A stretch of 64,000 bases of DNA from Sphingomonadales bacterium (GTDB lineage Bacteria; Pseudomonadota; Alphaproteobacteria; Sphingomonadales; Sphingomonadaceae), in assembly GCA_028871475.1 (NCBI GenBank), contig JAGWMZ010000007.1:62001-126000 (forward strand), written 5' to 3'. Each line of letters starts with the position of its first letter. The first letter of the stretch is position 1. Under the pieces are notes generated by a model. That model saw only the letters and a program-made list of their open reading frames with translations, did not search any database and was not told the origin of the DNA. A program made the position numbers and the translations under genes. This document shows, one piece after another, positions 8,117 through 17,835 of the stretch.

Positions 8117-8371
8117 TCAGGCGGCGCGAGCGGCAGCCCAGGCGTGATAGCCGAGGCGCGTGTCGCCATTGGCAACCTCGGCCTGCCAATCCGCGAACGG
8201 ATATTCGGGAAGTTCATCCCAATGCCCCTGCCCAGGCGGCGGGGAGCCGTTCGGATCGTCATTCAGCGCCCGTTCGAGCATCTGCGCGGTGTTGTTGAAG
8301 ACGATACGATCGGCAAAGATCGCGCAGGCGCCACCGCCGAATTCACCAATCCGCGGCTTTGAGCAGGTCAT
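8117..8371 (-). CDS. Small hypothetical protein, 84 aa
   Basis: The 84-residue frame starts at the ATG at 8371, preceded by AGGAG. A longer version from 8506 would overlap the helicase gene as ATGA, but its extra 45 residues are of low-complexity, out-of-frame character. The product has a Gly-rich turn (GEFGGGACAIFADRIVF), an acidic Pro-rich middle, and an Ala-rich end. I do not know the function; its position in the module suggests a partner of the neighbouring helicase or DUF932 protein. Confidence 0.65.
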   Translation of the reverse strand: MTCSKPRIGEFGGGACAIFADRIVFNNTAQMLERALNDDPNGSPPPGQGHWDELPEYPFADWQAEVANGDTRLGYHAWAAARAA

Positions 8372-8502
8372 GCGGCTCGCTCCTGACGACTCACTCATTA
8401 TTGCGAATGGTTCGCAACTACTGCCAGATGATGAGGCGGCGGGCAAGGAGCCTGCGTTGGCTGGCAACATACAAGGGTTGAATACGAGCAGTGGCGCAAG
8501 AC

Positions 8503-11500
8503 TCATCCGCGCCGCTCCACCGGCGCTGATATCGCTGCAAGGATCTGTTCGGCCCGATCCACCGGTACGAATATCCGCGTGGTGTAAGCGATGACCTCGG
8601 TGAAACATCCGCGCGCCTTCAGCCATTCGCGGTCCTGCGGCTGGGCACTGCGCAATTCCAGCCTGCGGCTGTTGTTGACGAAGGCCGAGATCAGCCGTGT
8701 TCCGTCGAGGCCCGGCACCGGCACACCCTCGTCGCTGCGCGCCGCCGTGATCATCTCGGCAGGTGTCAAGCGAACCGACGCGGCAAGCCCGAACTCACTC
8801 TCGAGCTTTTCGACCGCTGCGGACATGACGATGCGGCCGAGCAGTGTCTCGCCGTTTCCGTCAGCGATGCGCCAGACGCGGACATCGTCAGCGGGCAGCT
8901 TGTGCCAGACGGGCAGCAGCAAACCCGTTGCCAGGCTGATCGTCTCGACATCGAGCGTGGCCGATGCCGTAGCGACCTCGGACTCCCAGATCTTGCGGAA
9001 ATCCTCGCGGGGGATCGGTTTCCAATGGCTGGTCCAAAGCGCACCTAGCGACATCCGGTCATGTCCGGTCGGGCGAACGAGTTGGCACATCGGCACCGGC
9101 CTGCCCTCATCATCGGTAACCGACCAGGACGGCACCTGCAGCGCCACTCGGCCCGAGCGGCCATTGCGCAGAAAGGCGATATCATCGGTGCCCTCCCAGA
9201 TGTGCATCAGGCGGTTCCAGGAGGTCGTCCATGGCCGCATATGGAGTTCCAGCCGGAGCAGCCGGGTCTCCGCGCCGGTCAGGGGATCGGTGCGCAACAC
9301 CTGATCCGACAGCGGGACAATCCGCTCGGCGCGTATCGTCTCGACACCCAGATCAAGCGCACCCGCTTCGCGTGCAGCATCGACCCGGGCCTGGATAAGG
9401 CCGATATATTCCTCGAAGATAGCATTTTGCGTAGCGATGCGGAGCGCCAGGATGCGGTTGAGCCAGCGCTGGATCGGCGGCAACTTCTCGAGCAGGCCGC
9501 CGCCGTCCTGCTCGGTCAGCTTGAGGCCGGTCATCGTCTGGAAATCCGTGAGGCTGGTGCTGGCGAGCTTTCCGGAATGGAGCAGGTGATACCAATGGGT
9601 CAGCGCTTCCCTGGCATAGTCGCTTTCGAGATTGTCAGCAGGATCGAACAGGTTCTGCCCGCCGGTCTGGCGCTGCCCGCGGGTCAGCGCGCCGAGGCTG
9701 TCGAGGCGGCGGGCGATCGTGCTGATGAAGCGCCGCTCGCCCTTGCAATCGGTGGTGACGGGGCGAAACACCGGCGGGCTCGCCTGGTTGGTGCGGTGGG
9801 TACGCCCGAGCCCCTGGATCGCGGTCGCCGCCTTCCAGCCCGGCTCGAGCAGGAAGTGAATTCGGCGTTTGGCCGCGCTGCCGCAACCGAGATCAGCATG
9901 GTAGGAGCGCCCGGTGCCGCCAGCATCGGAAAAGGCGAGGATCGGCTTCCTGCCCGCCATGAAGTCGTCGCTGTCGGCCTTGCGGGCGCCTAGCCCGCGC
10001 GGTTCGAGCTTCTGGTTGCCGCGCGGATCGAGCACGATGCGCCGGGTACGGCCCGTCACTTCGGCAACCTGTTCGCTGCCGAAATGGGCGATCAACGCAT
10101 CAAGCGCGGCCGGGATCGGCGGCATGCCGCACAGCTGCTCGATCAGTGCATCACGCGCAGCCAGCGCTTCCTGGCAGTGGACCGGCGCGCCATCCTCATC
10201 CACCATCATCTCCGAGCGCATCGTCCCGTCGCTCGACTTGAAGGCCCGCAGTTGCCGGGTCGGGAAGGCGTTCTTCAAATAGTCGACAAGCCCGTCACGG
10301 GGCGAGACGTCTATGAGAAGATGGGCGCGCTCCTGCGCCGAGAGCGAGGCAAGCCGCCGGTCGAGGATGGCCGCCGCCGTGGTGACGAGCTGAACGACAG
10401 CGACATGACCTGCGGCCAGTTCCGCCTCGATCGTGCGGATCACGCTCGGTATCTTCATCGAGACCAGGACCTGACTGAAAAAACGCTGTTTCGCGCTTTC
10501 GAATTTGGACAGCGCCGAACCCTTGGCCTGAGCGTTCAGCGTATCGCCCGACATGCGGTCGACGATGTTCGCCGCCTTCATCGCCTCGTCGAGGTTGCGA
10601 TGGATGATGGCCCAGGCATCGGCATAGGCGTCGTAGATCACAATCTGGTCGGGCGTGAGCCGATGCTCGAGTGCTTCATATTCGACACCCGCGAAACTCA
10701 GGGCGCGGGCAGTATAAAGCCCCATGGCTTTGATATCCCGCGCGACGATCTCCATCGCGGCGATCCCGCCATTGTCCATCGCCGCCATGAACGCCGCCCG
10801 ATCGCGGAAGGCCGTACCCGGACCCCAGAGGCCAAGCCGGGCGGCATAGCAGAGATTGGCGGGATCGGTGGCGCCGGTCGCCGAGACATAGAGCACGCGC
10901 GCGCGGGGTAATGCGTGCTGCAGCCGCACGCCCGCGAGGCCCTGTTCGGAGCCTTTGGCGGTGCCGAACTCGGTGTCGGTCCCAGCCGCATTGGCGAGTG
11001 CATGGGCTTCGTCGAACACCAGCATTCCGTCGAAGTCTTCGCCCAGCCACGTGTGAATCTGCTGGAGGCGCGAGGCTTCGTCATGGCGCGAGGAACGCAG
11101 CGTGGCATAGGTGAGGAACAGGATGCCGCTCGCCATACCGATCGGCTGACCCAGCGGGAAGGCATCGAGCGGCTGGATGTCGATGGGCAGGCCGCCGAGC
11201 GCGGACCAGTCGCGGCGCGCGTCCTCGATCAGCCCCGAACTGACCGAAATCCACACAGCCTTGCGCCGTCCACGGTTCCACTGGTCGAGAATGCAGGCGG
11301 CGACCTCGCGGCCTTTGCCGACGCCAGTGCCGTCGCCGATGAAATAACCGGTGCGATAGACATGACCTTCAGGTGTCTCGCTAAGCTGATCGCCCGCATC
11401 GTTGGGCAGGAAGCTGCCGGGCAGATCACGCGCAAAAGCCTCTCCGGCATGGACCAGGGTTTCCAGCTGGGCATCCGATAGCGCCGCAACGGCGCGGTCC

Positions 11501-12819
11501 TGCAACATCGGCTGGTAGCTTGGCGCCGGGGGCAGCACCGAGGCCATGGCGACCGATTCGACCAGCTGATCGGGATGCGGCTTCGCATTCGGGATTTCGA
11601 TGCGCGCGAGCCGCCAGGGGACGTAGATGCCGACAGGATCGTCTGCGGCAAGCGGCGTTTCCCGGACGGTATAGTCGAGCAGGCGCGGGACATCGTCGAT
11701 CGCCGTCACCCGTGACCGCGGCGCGATTCTTGGTCCCGACAGGCTCGCGAACAGCGCGGTCGGTGAAGGTTTGAAGCCCGAGCGCGGCGGCCCTGCCAAT
11801 AAAGGTGCCGCCACTGGCACCGGCGGAGGCGGCTGCGACGGGTCGAGTCGAGATGGCAGGCCAAGCACGATCGGCAGCGCCGCTTCGATATCAGGCACGG
11901 TGTGCCGCGCGGTCTGTCCAGTCCAGCCTTTGTCGTAGATCAGCAGGCGCACCGCGATGCTGGTGCCGTGTTTTGCGTAAGGATTGCCGAGGATGGTTAT
12001 TTCCGCGCGCGGCAGGACGACTTCAGCCACCGCCGCATAGCCCGCAGCGCCACCGCCGTCGGGTGCGAAGCTTGGGCTCATAATCGCGACGCAGCGGCCG
12101 CCATGAGCGAGGCGCAGCAGGGCCGAGCGGAGATGGCGCGCACCCGCATGCCGATCGCGGCCTCGGCCCTCGCTGCGGCTGAAGGGCGGGTTGATCAGGA
12201 CCGCGCTCGGAACAATGCCGCCTGCCAATTTGTCATGGATGAATTCCGCGTCATGAGCGGTGACGTCATGACAGAGCGCCAGACCCAACAGCGTCGCCCG
12301 TTGTTCGTCGCGCTCGTTAAGCAGCAATCGGGCACCGGCCCTGGTGGCGTGGGCGGCCAGCATCCCGGTTCCCGCCGAAGGTTCGAGCACGAGGTCATCG
12401 GATTTGAGCTGCGCTGCACGGGCCGCGAGCCAGGCCAGCGCCAGCGGCGTGCTGAACTGCTGAAGGTCGACTTGGTGTTCAGAGCGGTATGTCTGGGTCG
12501 GCAGACTGTTCTGGAAGGCGAGCAGCGCGGCAAAGGCCGCCTCAGGATTGGCCTTGTCGATGACCTGCCAATCATTGCGCTGAAGCAGCAGTGCCTGCGC
12601 GGTTTCCAGCGCGTCATAGGCATCGCGCATCGACCAGGCCCCGTCCGCATCGGACGCGCCAAAGGCTTCTTCCATCTGCCGCGTGAGGAATTGGCGGGTG
12701 ACGGCATTGGACCGTGCGAGGGTGTCCGTGACGACCCGGCCGACGGACAAGAGTCCATCCGCTTTGGTCCTGTTCGACGGGAATTCGGGTTGGGCGAGCT
12801 TGAGCAGCGGAAGATTCAT
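8503..12819 (-). CDS. Strawberry-notch-type SF2 helicase with N-terminal methylase-like domain
   Basis: This 1,438-residue protein joins two domains. Residues about 120-300 look like an N6-adenine methyltransferase fold: VLEPSAGTGMLAAHA (about 144-158) for SAM binding and NPPF at 210-213 as catalytic motif. From about 400 on it is a strawberry-notch-type helicase: Walker-A-like GDGTGVGKGRE near 500, DEAH near 601 and QGLGRTHRTNQ (motif VI) near 1,002. Such proteins are common on sphingomonad plasmids and ICEs. The substrate is unknown; DNA modification, anti-restriction or replication support are all possible. It is the largest gene in the window. Confidence 0.88.
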   Translation of the reverse strand: MNLPLLKLAQPEFPSNRTKADGLLSVGRVVTDTLARSNAVTRQFLTRQMEEAFGASDADGAWSMRDAYDALETAQALLLQRNDWQVIDKANPEAAFAALLAFQNSLPTQTYRSEHQVDLQQFSTPLALAWLAARAAQLKSDDLVLEPSAGTGMLAAHATRAGARLLLNERDEQRATLLGLALCHDVTAHDAEFIHDKLAGGIVPSAVLINPPFSRSEGRGRDRHAGARHLRSALLRLAHGGRCVAIMSPSFAPDGGGAAGYAAVAEVVLPRAEITILGNPYAKHGTSIAVRLLIYDKGWTGQTARHTVPDIEAALPIVLGLPSRLDPSQPPPPVPVAAPLLAGPPRSGFKPSPTALFASLSGPRIAPRSRVTAIDDVPRLLDYTVRETPLAADDPVGIYVPWRLARIEIPNAKPHPDQLVESVAMASVLPPAPSYQPMLQDRAVAALSDAQLETLVHAGEAFARDLPGSFLPNDAGDQLSETPEGHVYRTGYFIGDGTGVGKGREVAACILDQWNRGRRKAVWISVSSGLIEDARRDWSALGGLPIDIQPLDAFPLGQPIGMASGILFLTYATLRSSRHDEASRLQQIHTWLGEDFDGMLVFDEAHALANAAGTDTEFGTAKGSEQGLAGVRLQHALPRARVLYVSATGATDPANLCYAARLGLWGPGTAFRDRAAFMAAMDNGGIAAMEIVARDIKAMGLYTARALSFAGVEYEALEHRLTPDQIVIYDAYADAWAIIHRNLDEAMKAANIVDRMSGDTLNAQAKGSALSKFESAKQRFFSQVLVSMKIPSVIRTIEAELAAGHVAVVQLVTTAAAILDRRLASLSAQERAHLLIDVSPRDGLVDYLKNAFPTRQLRAFKSSDGTMRSEMMVDEDGAPVHCQEALAARDALIEQLCGMPPIPAALDALIAHFGSEQVAEVTGRTRRIVLDPRGNQKLEPRGLGARKADSDDFMAGRKPILAFSDAGGTGRSYHADLGCGSAAKRRIHFLLEPGWKAATAIQGLGRTHRTNQASPPVFRPVTTDCKGERRFISTIARRLDSLGALTRGQRQTGGQNLFDPADNLESDYAREALTHWYHLLHSGKLASTSLTDFQTMTGLKLTEQDGGGLLEKLPPIQRWLNRILALRIATQNAIFEEYIGLIQARVDAAREAGALDLGVETIRAERIVPLSDQVLRTDPLTGAETRLLRLELHMRPWTTSWNRLMHIWEGTDDIAFLRNGRSGRVALQVPSWSVTDDEGRPVPMCQLVRPTGHDRMSLGALWTSHWKPIPREDFRKIWESEVATASATLDVETISLATGLLLPVWHKLPADDVRVWRIADGNGETLLGRIVMSAAVEKLESEFGLAASVRLTPAEMITAARSDEGVPVPGLDGTRLISAFVNNSRRLELRSAQPQDREWLKARGCFTEVIAYTTRIFVPVDRAEQILAAISAPVERRG

Positions 12820-12958
12820 GGGGCGCTATCCTTGGGAAATCGGGCGGCCACCCGCCCCGTCGCCAATCGCCCTCCCCCTTTCTCCCCGTGACCAAGGCGC
12901 AAGGAAACGGGGCCGCGGCATGACACTGCGGCCCCGTCAGGAGGGCAGGTTCGTGAGG

Positions 12959-15034
12959 TCAGGCTGCGGCGGCGAGCGACTCCATGCCGTCATCTGCACC
13001 AGCTTCAGCGCCGTTCTCGTCGAGATCGCCGCGTTCGAGATTCTCGTCGAGGTCTTCCGCTTCGCCGGACCCGTCATGCACTTCGCCATCGGCCCCGATC
13101 ATCGCATCCGTCTCGGCATCGACGGGTTCGAAACGCATGGGGTCAGGCAGCCAGTTGATCGCCCGTTCCTTGGTCTCCGCCTCGACCAGAATGTCGCCGG
13201 CGAAGAGCTTCTCGGCCGAGGTAGCGAGGTCATGCTTTTTCGATGCTCCGTAGCGGTGGCGCAGTTCGACGCTGCCGACGGTCTCGAACAAAGAGAGGAT
13301 CGCGGGCTTGGTGATCCGGTCGAAGTAGTTCTTCGCGGTCGGTCGCCACCAGGCCGCAACATCGATCGCCAGCTTGGCACCGAGATGGTCGATGAAGGCG
13401 CTGCCGGTCCTGCCTGCTGGCACCGCGTCGAACGTCCGGGCGATCGCCCAGCCGAGCCAGGCGGCACGGGCCTCGTCGTGAAGCGCGCAGAAAGCGTCGT
13501 ACCGGTCGCGCACATCCTCATGATCGATCCAGCTGCGGTCGAGCGCACTGTCGAGCTTCGCCCATTCCTCCGCCGCCTGCGTTGCGCTTTCGAAATTGGC
13601 GACACGCGGTGACGGTGCCCGGGCCCGCAATTCGCTGGCGAGATCGCTGCTCCCATAATGCCGGGTCGCGGCATCGGCCATGATGAACGTGCCGACGTCG
13701 AGCGCGAAGCACGGATCGCTCGCGACATGGACGCTGAGCAGTTCGGTCTTCATCATCGCCAGTTCGTCGGCCAGACGCTGGCTCATGACCGGCTTCGCCG
13801 AACTTTCGGTTTCCTCGGTCTGCTCCAGACCGTCTTCACCATCGGCGTCATCACCTTCATCGACAGACGTATCGACCGGCGCGACATAGAGCTGTTCATG
13901 GATGCGAGGGCATCCGTCGCGGCCAATCACGACATAGGCGAGTGCCGAAGCCTTCTGCTCCTCGGTCAGCACCGGAGTACGGGACTGGATCGCCTCATAT
14001 TCGGCTTCGAGCGCCTGGGTCCTTGCCTCGTCGTCCTCGCTATAGCCCTCACCGTTCTCGTCCGCCGCAGCTTCTTCGATCGCTTCGAGCTCGTTCTGAA
14101 TCTGCTCGCAGCGGGCTTCTTCTTCGTCCGTAAGCGGCGGAAGTTCGCCCTGGACCTGCCGCAGCCCGTAGGTGTCCATGTACGATACATGGGAAGCAGG
14201 AACGGCGCGGATCTCGCCGAAGCCCTCGCGCTGACGGATTGCTTCGGCGGCTGCGGCGAGCTTTTCCTCGGCGAGGTGGTCGAGGATGTCGCCATCGATC
14301 CACATCTCGGTGGCATCGTCGGAAAAGAGGTCGGCATCGATCCTGCCGCCGGCCGCGACATAGTCCTCGCGTCCGACCAGCAGCGCCTTGGGGTCGCTGC
14401 CGCGATAGCCACCCGAGGCGAGCTGACGCCGGATCTCGCCGACATTGGCGCGATAGTAGCCCTGGCCGAGCTGCTCGAACACCGATGCCTGGCGCGCGGT
14501 GTCCGAGGTGCTGGCATAGGCCATGGCGATATCGAGCGTAATCGACCCGTCGCGCAGCGCCTCAAACACCGGCTCGGCAAGCCCGGCAAGGCGCAAACGC
14601 CCGAGCACGAAGCGTTCGGTGAGGCCGAAGCGCTTGGCGATATCGGCCGGGGTCTTCTTCTCGGTTTCGATAATGTCCTGGAAGGCCCGGCAAGCGTCAG
14701 CGGGGTTCATCGCCAGCTTGAAGAAGTTTTCGGAGAGGCTGATCTCGACCGCGTCATTGGCGTCAGCGAGGACCTTCACCGGCAGTTCGTATTCGGCGGG
14801 CAGATCGCCCTTCTCGATCGCACGGTGGACGGCATCGAGGCGGCGACCGCCGGCGGTGATGCGATACTGCCCCTTCTTGCGCGCGACCGGCAGGCCGATC
14901 AGGTTCTGGAGGATGCCGTGCGCGACAATGCTGGCTTCGAGCTGAGCGTCGGCCTCAACGTCACTGGTCTTGCGCACATTGCTCGGCGATTTGGCGAGCT
15001 TAGCCGCCGATACGAGAATGATAGGCTGGGACAT
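12959..15034 (-). CDS. Large ParB-like nuclease/partition domain protein
   Basis: The 691-residue protein starts MSQPIILVSAAKLAKSPSNV and carries a ParB N-terminal domain (AHGILQNLIGLPV, then ITAGGRRLDAV with the GxRR motif, about residues 40-75) and a helix-turn-helix (DIAKRFGLTERFVLGRLRLA, about 135-154). The C-terminal two thirds contain acidic segments and no domain I can name. This is far longer than chromosomal ParB (about 300 residues). No ParA is nearby, so a transcriptional or nuclease role is possible. The ATG at 15034 is used because earlier codons lie inside the Toprim gene. Confidence 0.85.
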   Translation of the reverse strand: MSQPIILVSAAKLAKSPSNVRKTSDVEADAQLEASIVAHGILQNLIGLPVARKKGQYRITAGGRRLDAVHRAIEKGDLPAEYELPVKVLADANDAVEISLSENFFKLAMNPADACRAFQDIIETEKKTPADIAKRFGLTERFVLGRLRLAGLAEPVFEALRDGSITLDIAMAYASTSDTARQASVFEQLGQGYYRANVGEIRRQLASGGYRGSDPKALLVGREDYVAAGGRIDADLFSDDATEMWIDGDILDHLAEEKLAAAAEAIRQREGFGEIRAVPASHVSYMDTYGLRQVQGELPPLTDEEEARCEQIQNELEAIEEAAADENGEGYSEDDEARTQALEAEYEAIQSRTPVLTEEQKASALAYVVIGRDGCPRIHEQLYVAPVDTSVDEGDDADGEDGLEQTEETESSAKPVMSQRLADELAMMKTELLSVHVASDPCFALDVGTFIMADAATRHYGSSDLASELRARAPSPRVANFESATQAAEEWAKLDSALDRSWIDHEDVRDRYDAFCALHDEARAAWLGWAIARTFDAVPAGRTGSAFIDHLGAKLAIDVAAWWRPTAKNYFDRITKPAILSLFETVGSVELRHRYGASKKHDLATSAEKLFAGDILVEAETKERAINWLPDPMRFEPVDAETDAMIGADGEVHDGSGEAEDLDENLERGDLDENGAEAGADDGMESLAAAA

Positions 15035-15066
15035 GTCTGTTCTCCTGGCGGACAGGGCCAGACCAT

Positions 15067-15993
15067 TCAGGCCGCTTGCCGCAACCAGTCTCCCACCCCC
15101 TTCCCTTCCGCCCGCAGCGCGTCGTTCCAGTCGTTGAAACCATGCGGAGGCCACAGGGTCTCGATCGCCCTTCCCGGCATCGCATAGACTTCAGTGGCTT
15201 TTGCAGCACCGATCCGTCCGCCGCGGTCGTTGTCGGGAAGCAGGATCAGCCGGGTGACGCTGTTCGGGATGGCGATATGTGCCAGACGCTCATTGCCGAG
15301 CGTTGCCCAGACCGGAATATCAAGGAGAAGGATCGCCGAGAGTGCGGTTTCGATACCTTCGGCAAGACCGAGCGTGTCGGTCGCGGGTGCAAGCATAACA
15401 GCGCCCTGCCCGGGACGGCCGAGCATGCGCCGTGTGTTACCGAGGTCGCGGGCGCGGCGCGGTTCGTCAGGATCCAGAAATGTCCGCTGGAGCGCGACCA
15501 GGCGTTCCCGCTCATGTAGCGCAGCGAGCATCGCCGGCCGGAACACCGCGCGTTTTCCCCGACCAAGCGGTGTACGCAGGTAAAACCGCAAAGCTGGCGG
15601 CGACAACATGATCGAGCGCCGCCGCAGATAATGCTCAGCGGGCGTTCCCATGAGGGCGCGCGCGCCATCCCATAAATCCAGTGCTCGTTGCCGCAGCCAT
15701 GCGGGGCTGTCCGACGTTTGCGGTGATGATAACGTACCTTCGCCGCTCAACGGGATGGCGTGGTCGAACTGCCGGATGGCTCGAATAACGTCGAGGGTGT
15801 CACAACCAGCGAAGCATTTGAACAGCAGCGCCCGCTCGCCAACGCGCACGGACAGGCTGGGCGAGCGATCATCATGGGCAGGGCACCGGCACATCGCGCC
15901 GTTCGATGACCAGACACCTCCAAAGCGTTTTACCAGCCCCGCAGCATAACACTCGAGATCGGCAATCCGATGGACGCGGGAACTTTCGGTCAT
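15067..15993 (-). CDS. Toprim-domain primase-like protein
   Basis: The 308-residue protein begins with a zinc-finger-like primase start (MCRCPAHDDRSPSLSV, then FKCFAGCD, about residues 34-65) resembling the CHC2 finger of DnaG, and continues with a Toprim domain (GLAEGIETALSAILL near 210, LLPDNDRGG near 250). It is typical of plasmid and ICE primase-like proteins that synthesise primers for transfer or replication. GAGGAGG precedes the ATG. It is the first gene of the minus-strand module. Confidence 0.85.
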   Translation of the reverse strand: MTESSRVHRIADLECYAAGLVKRFGGVWSSNGAMCRCPAHDDRSPSLSVRVGERALLFKCFAGCDTLDVIRAIRQFDHAIPLSGEGTLSSPQTSDSPAWLRQRALDLWDGARALMGTPAEHYLRRRSIMLSPPALRFYLRTPLGRGKRAVFRPAMLAALHERERLVALQRTFLDPDEPRRARDLGNTRRMLGRPGQGAVMLAPATDTLGLAEGIETALSAILLLDIPVWATLGNERLAHIAIPNSVTRLILLPDNDRGGRIGAAKATEVYAMPGRAIETLWPPHGFNDWNDALRAEGKGVGDWLRQAA

Positions 15994-16178
15994 ATAGCCT
16001 CCTCGAGAAACAGTTACCCGCCCCCACCTCCCTTCCTGCCTACGGCCGGAGCGCCGCCTCGCGAAAACCGAGGCAATACCAAGGCTGGAGCGAGCATCAC
16101 CCTAAGTGTCGCGCCCCTTCCACCCCGTCCTCAGAATCCTTCTGGCCTTATCCTCACCAGGAGGATAGGATATTCCGC
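15994..16178. promoter_or_regulatory. Divergent region between the plasmid module and rcnA
   Basis: The 185-bp gap must carry promoters for the leftward module and the rightward Ni/Co exporter. On the minus strand it has a G-tract leader (complement of 16017-16040) and a strong GAGGAGG site before the Toprim gene; on the plus strand an AGGAGG lies before the rcnA ATG. The stretch CATCACCCTAAGTGTC has no clear dyad, so I cannot point to the CsoR/RcnR operator. Confidence 0.45.
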
Positions 16179-17309
16179 ATGACTTCTGTTGCAGAACTAC
16201 TCCAGCAGGGTGCGACGCACGCCTGGCTGTTCATCCCCACCGCGATCCTGCTTGGTGCTCTGCACGGGCTCGAGCCGGGCCACTCCAAGACAATGATGGC
16301 AGCGTTCATCATCGCGGTGCGGGGGACCATGAAGCAGGCGGTATTGCTCGGCCTATGCGCGACGCTCTCGCATACCGCGATTGTCTGGGTGATTGCGTTG
16401 GGTGGGTTATATCTTTGGCGCGGCCTCGCACCGGAAACAATCGAACCCTATCTGCAAGTCGCATCTGCCGGCATCATTATTGCCATGGGCGCATGGATGC
16501 TCTGGCGCACCCGTCGGGAGCAGGGTTTTGCGGCCACCCATGGTCATGACCATTCTCACGTCGACCATGGCCACGATGCCCCCACGCGGATCGACACTGG
16601 GCATGGCGTGCTAAGGCTCGAAGTCTTCGAGGACGGCGTTCCTCCGCGCTTTCGTATCACGACAGAGAGTGGTCATGCCTGGCTGGCAGCGGACGTTTCG
16701 CTCGAAACCGAGCGACCTGACGGCAACCGGCAGGCATTCAGCTTTGCCTCACGACAGGGCTATCTGGAATCCGTTGAGGAAATTCCTGAGCCGCACGAGT
16801 TCATCGCAAGGCTTTGTCTGACACATGGCGGCCATGCCCATAATTACGACGTGGCCTTCATCGAACACGATCACGGGCATGACCATATCCACGAGGAGTT
16901 GCGCGGCCTCGACCTGACCGCCGGTTATCAGGATGCGCATGAACTGGCCCATGCCAACGATATTCGTCGGCGCTTTGCCGACCGGAACGTGACGACATCC
17001 CAGATCGTGATTTTTGGCCTGACGGGAGGACTGATCCCCTGTCCCGGCGCAATCACCGTCCTGCTCCTCTGCCTGCAATTGAAGGCGTTCGTGCTGGGGG
17101 CCGCGCTGGTGCTTTGTTTCAGCATCGGTCTGGCACTGACGATGGTGACTTCGGGCGTGATTGCCGCGATGAGTGTGAAGCATGTCTCGAAACGGTTCAG
17201 CGGCTTTGGCGAAGTCGTCCGCAAGGCGCCCTATGTGTCGGGCGCTGTAATTCTGCTGATCGGCCTATATCTTGCTGTCAGCGGATGGCTTCATTTGCCG
17301 ACGGCATGA
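16179..17309 (+). CDS. RcnA-like nickel/cobalt efflux transporter
   Basis: The 376-residue membrane protein has the NiCoT/RcnA marks: LGALHGLEPGHSKTMMAAF (about residues 25-43), a His-rich loop (HGHDHSHVDHGHD near 125 and again EHDHGHDHIHEE near 235) and GLIPCPGAITVLLLCL in the second half. RcnA exports Ni(II) and Co(II) from the cytoplasm. The ATG at 16179 follows AGGAGG. The regulator follows 12 bp downstream, so the two form an operon that would be derepressed by metal. Confidence 0.9.
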   Translation: MTSVAELLQQGATHAWLFIPTAILLGALHGLEPGHSKTMMAAFIIAVRGTMKQAVLLGLCATLSHTAIVWVIALGGLYLWRGLAPETIEPYLQVASAGIIIAMGAWMLWRTRREQGFAATHGHDHSHVDHGHDAPTRIDTGHGVLRLEVFEDGVPPRFRITTESGHAWLAADVSLETERPDGNRQAFSFASRQGYLESVEEIPEPHEFIARLCLTHGGHAHNYDVAFIEHDHGHDHIHEELRGLDLTAGYQDAHELAHANDIRRRFADRNVTTSQIVIFGLTGGLIPCPGAITVLLLCLQLKAFVLGAALVLCFSIGLALTMVTSGVIAAMSVKHVSKRFSGFGEVVRKAPYVSGAVILLIGLYLAVSGWLHLPTA

Positions 17310-17321
17310 TAGGACACGCCC

Positions 17322-17588
17322 ATGAGCCATGCTTGCAACCCCGACCTGCTCAATCGCCTGAAACGGGCGCAGGGCCATTTGGCAAAAATCCTAAAAATGA
17401 TCGAGGAAGGCCGCGATGGCCTGGAAACCGCCCAGCAACTCCAGGCTGTCGTCAGCGCGCTCGACAAGGCCAAGACCCTGCTTGTGACCGACCATATCGA
17501 GCACCATCTGGAGGACGTGGTCGGGCCGCTATCGATCGAGGCACGGGAAAAACTTTCGCGGCTGACTGATCTGGCGAAATACCTATGA
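17322..17588 (+). CDS. CsoR/RcnR/FrmR-family metal-sensing repressor
   Basis: The 88-residue all-helical protein belongs to the DUF156 repressors (NRLKRAQGHLAKILKMIEEG, then QLQAVVSAL). His3 is kept and His58, His61 and His62 lie where RcnR has its metal-binding His residues, but the nearly invariant Cys of helix 2 is Thr36; the only Cys is residue 5. Placement after rcnA makes Ni/Co sensing likely. The missing Cys suggests altered metal coordination. Confidence 0.85.
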   Translation: MSHACNPDLLNRLKRAQGHLAKILKMIEEGRDGLETAQQLQAVVSALDKAKTLLVTDHIEHHLEDVVGPLSIEAREKLSRLTDLAKYL

Positions 17589-17835
17589 GGTCTGCCACAC
17601 CTGAATCGGGAGCACTGGAAAACAAACACGCCGCAAACCTCGCTTCCATCACCAGGCAGTTCGCCCCGCCAAAGGCCAATTCACTCATTCCGAGCGGCAA
17701 AGCCCATATTCGTCGGACCCTCAATATGTTCGGCCTTCGATAGCTTCGAGCGCACCAGCGCACGCGAAGGACGCCCATCCGGGCAATGTCACCTGTAGGT
17801 TCGGAAGAATCCGGATTGCGGTTACACCGGGCCGC

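Noticed and set aside
8117..8506. Longer version of the 84-residue protein starting at 8506
   Set aside because: The ATGA overlap is attractive, but the extra residues look like non-coding translation and the ATG at 8371 has a better ribosome binding site.
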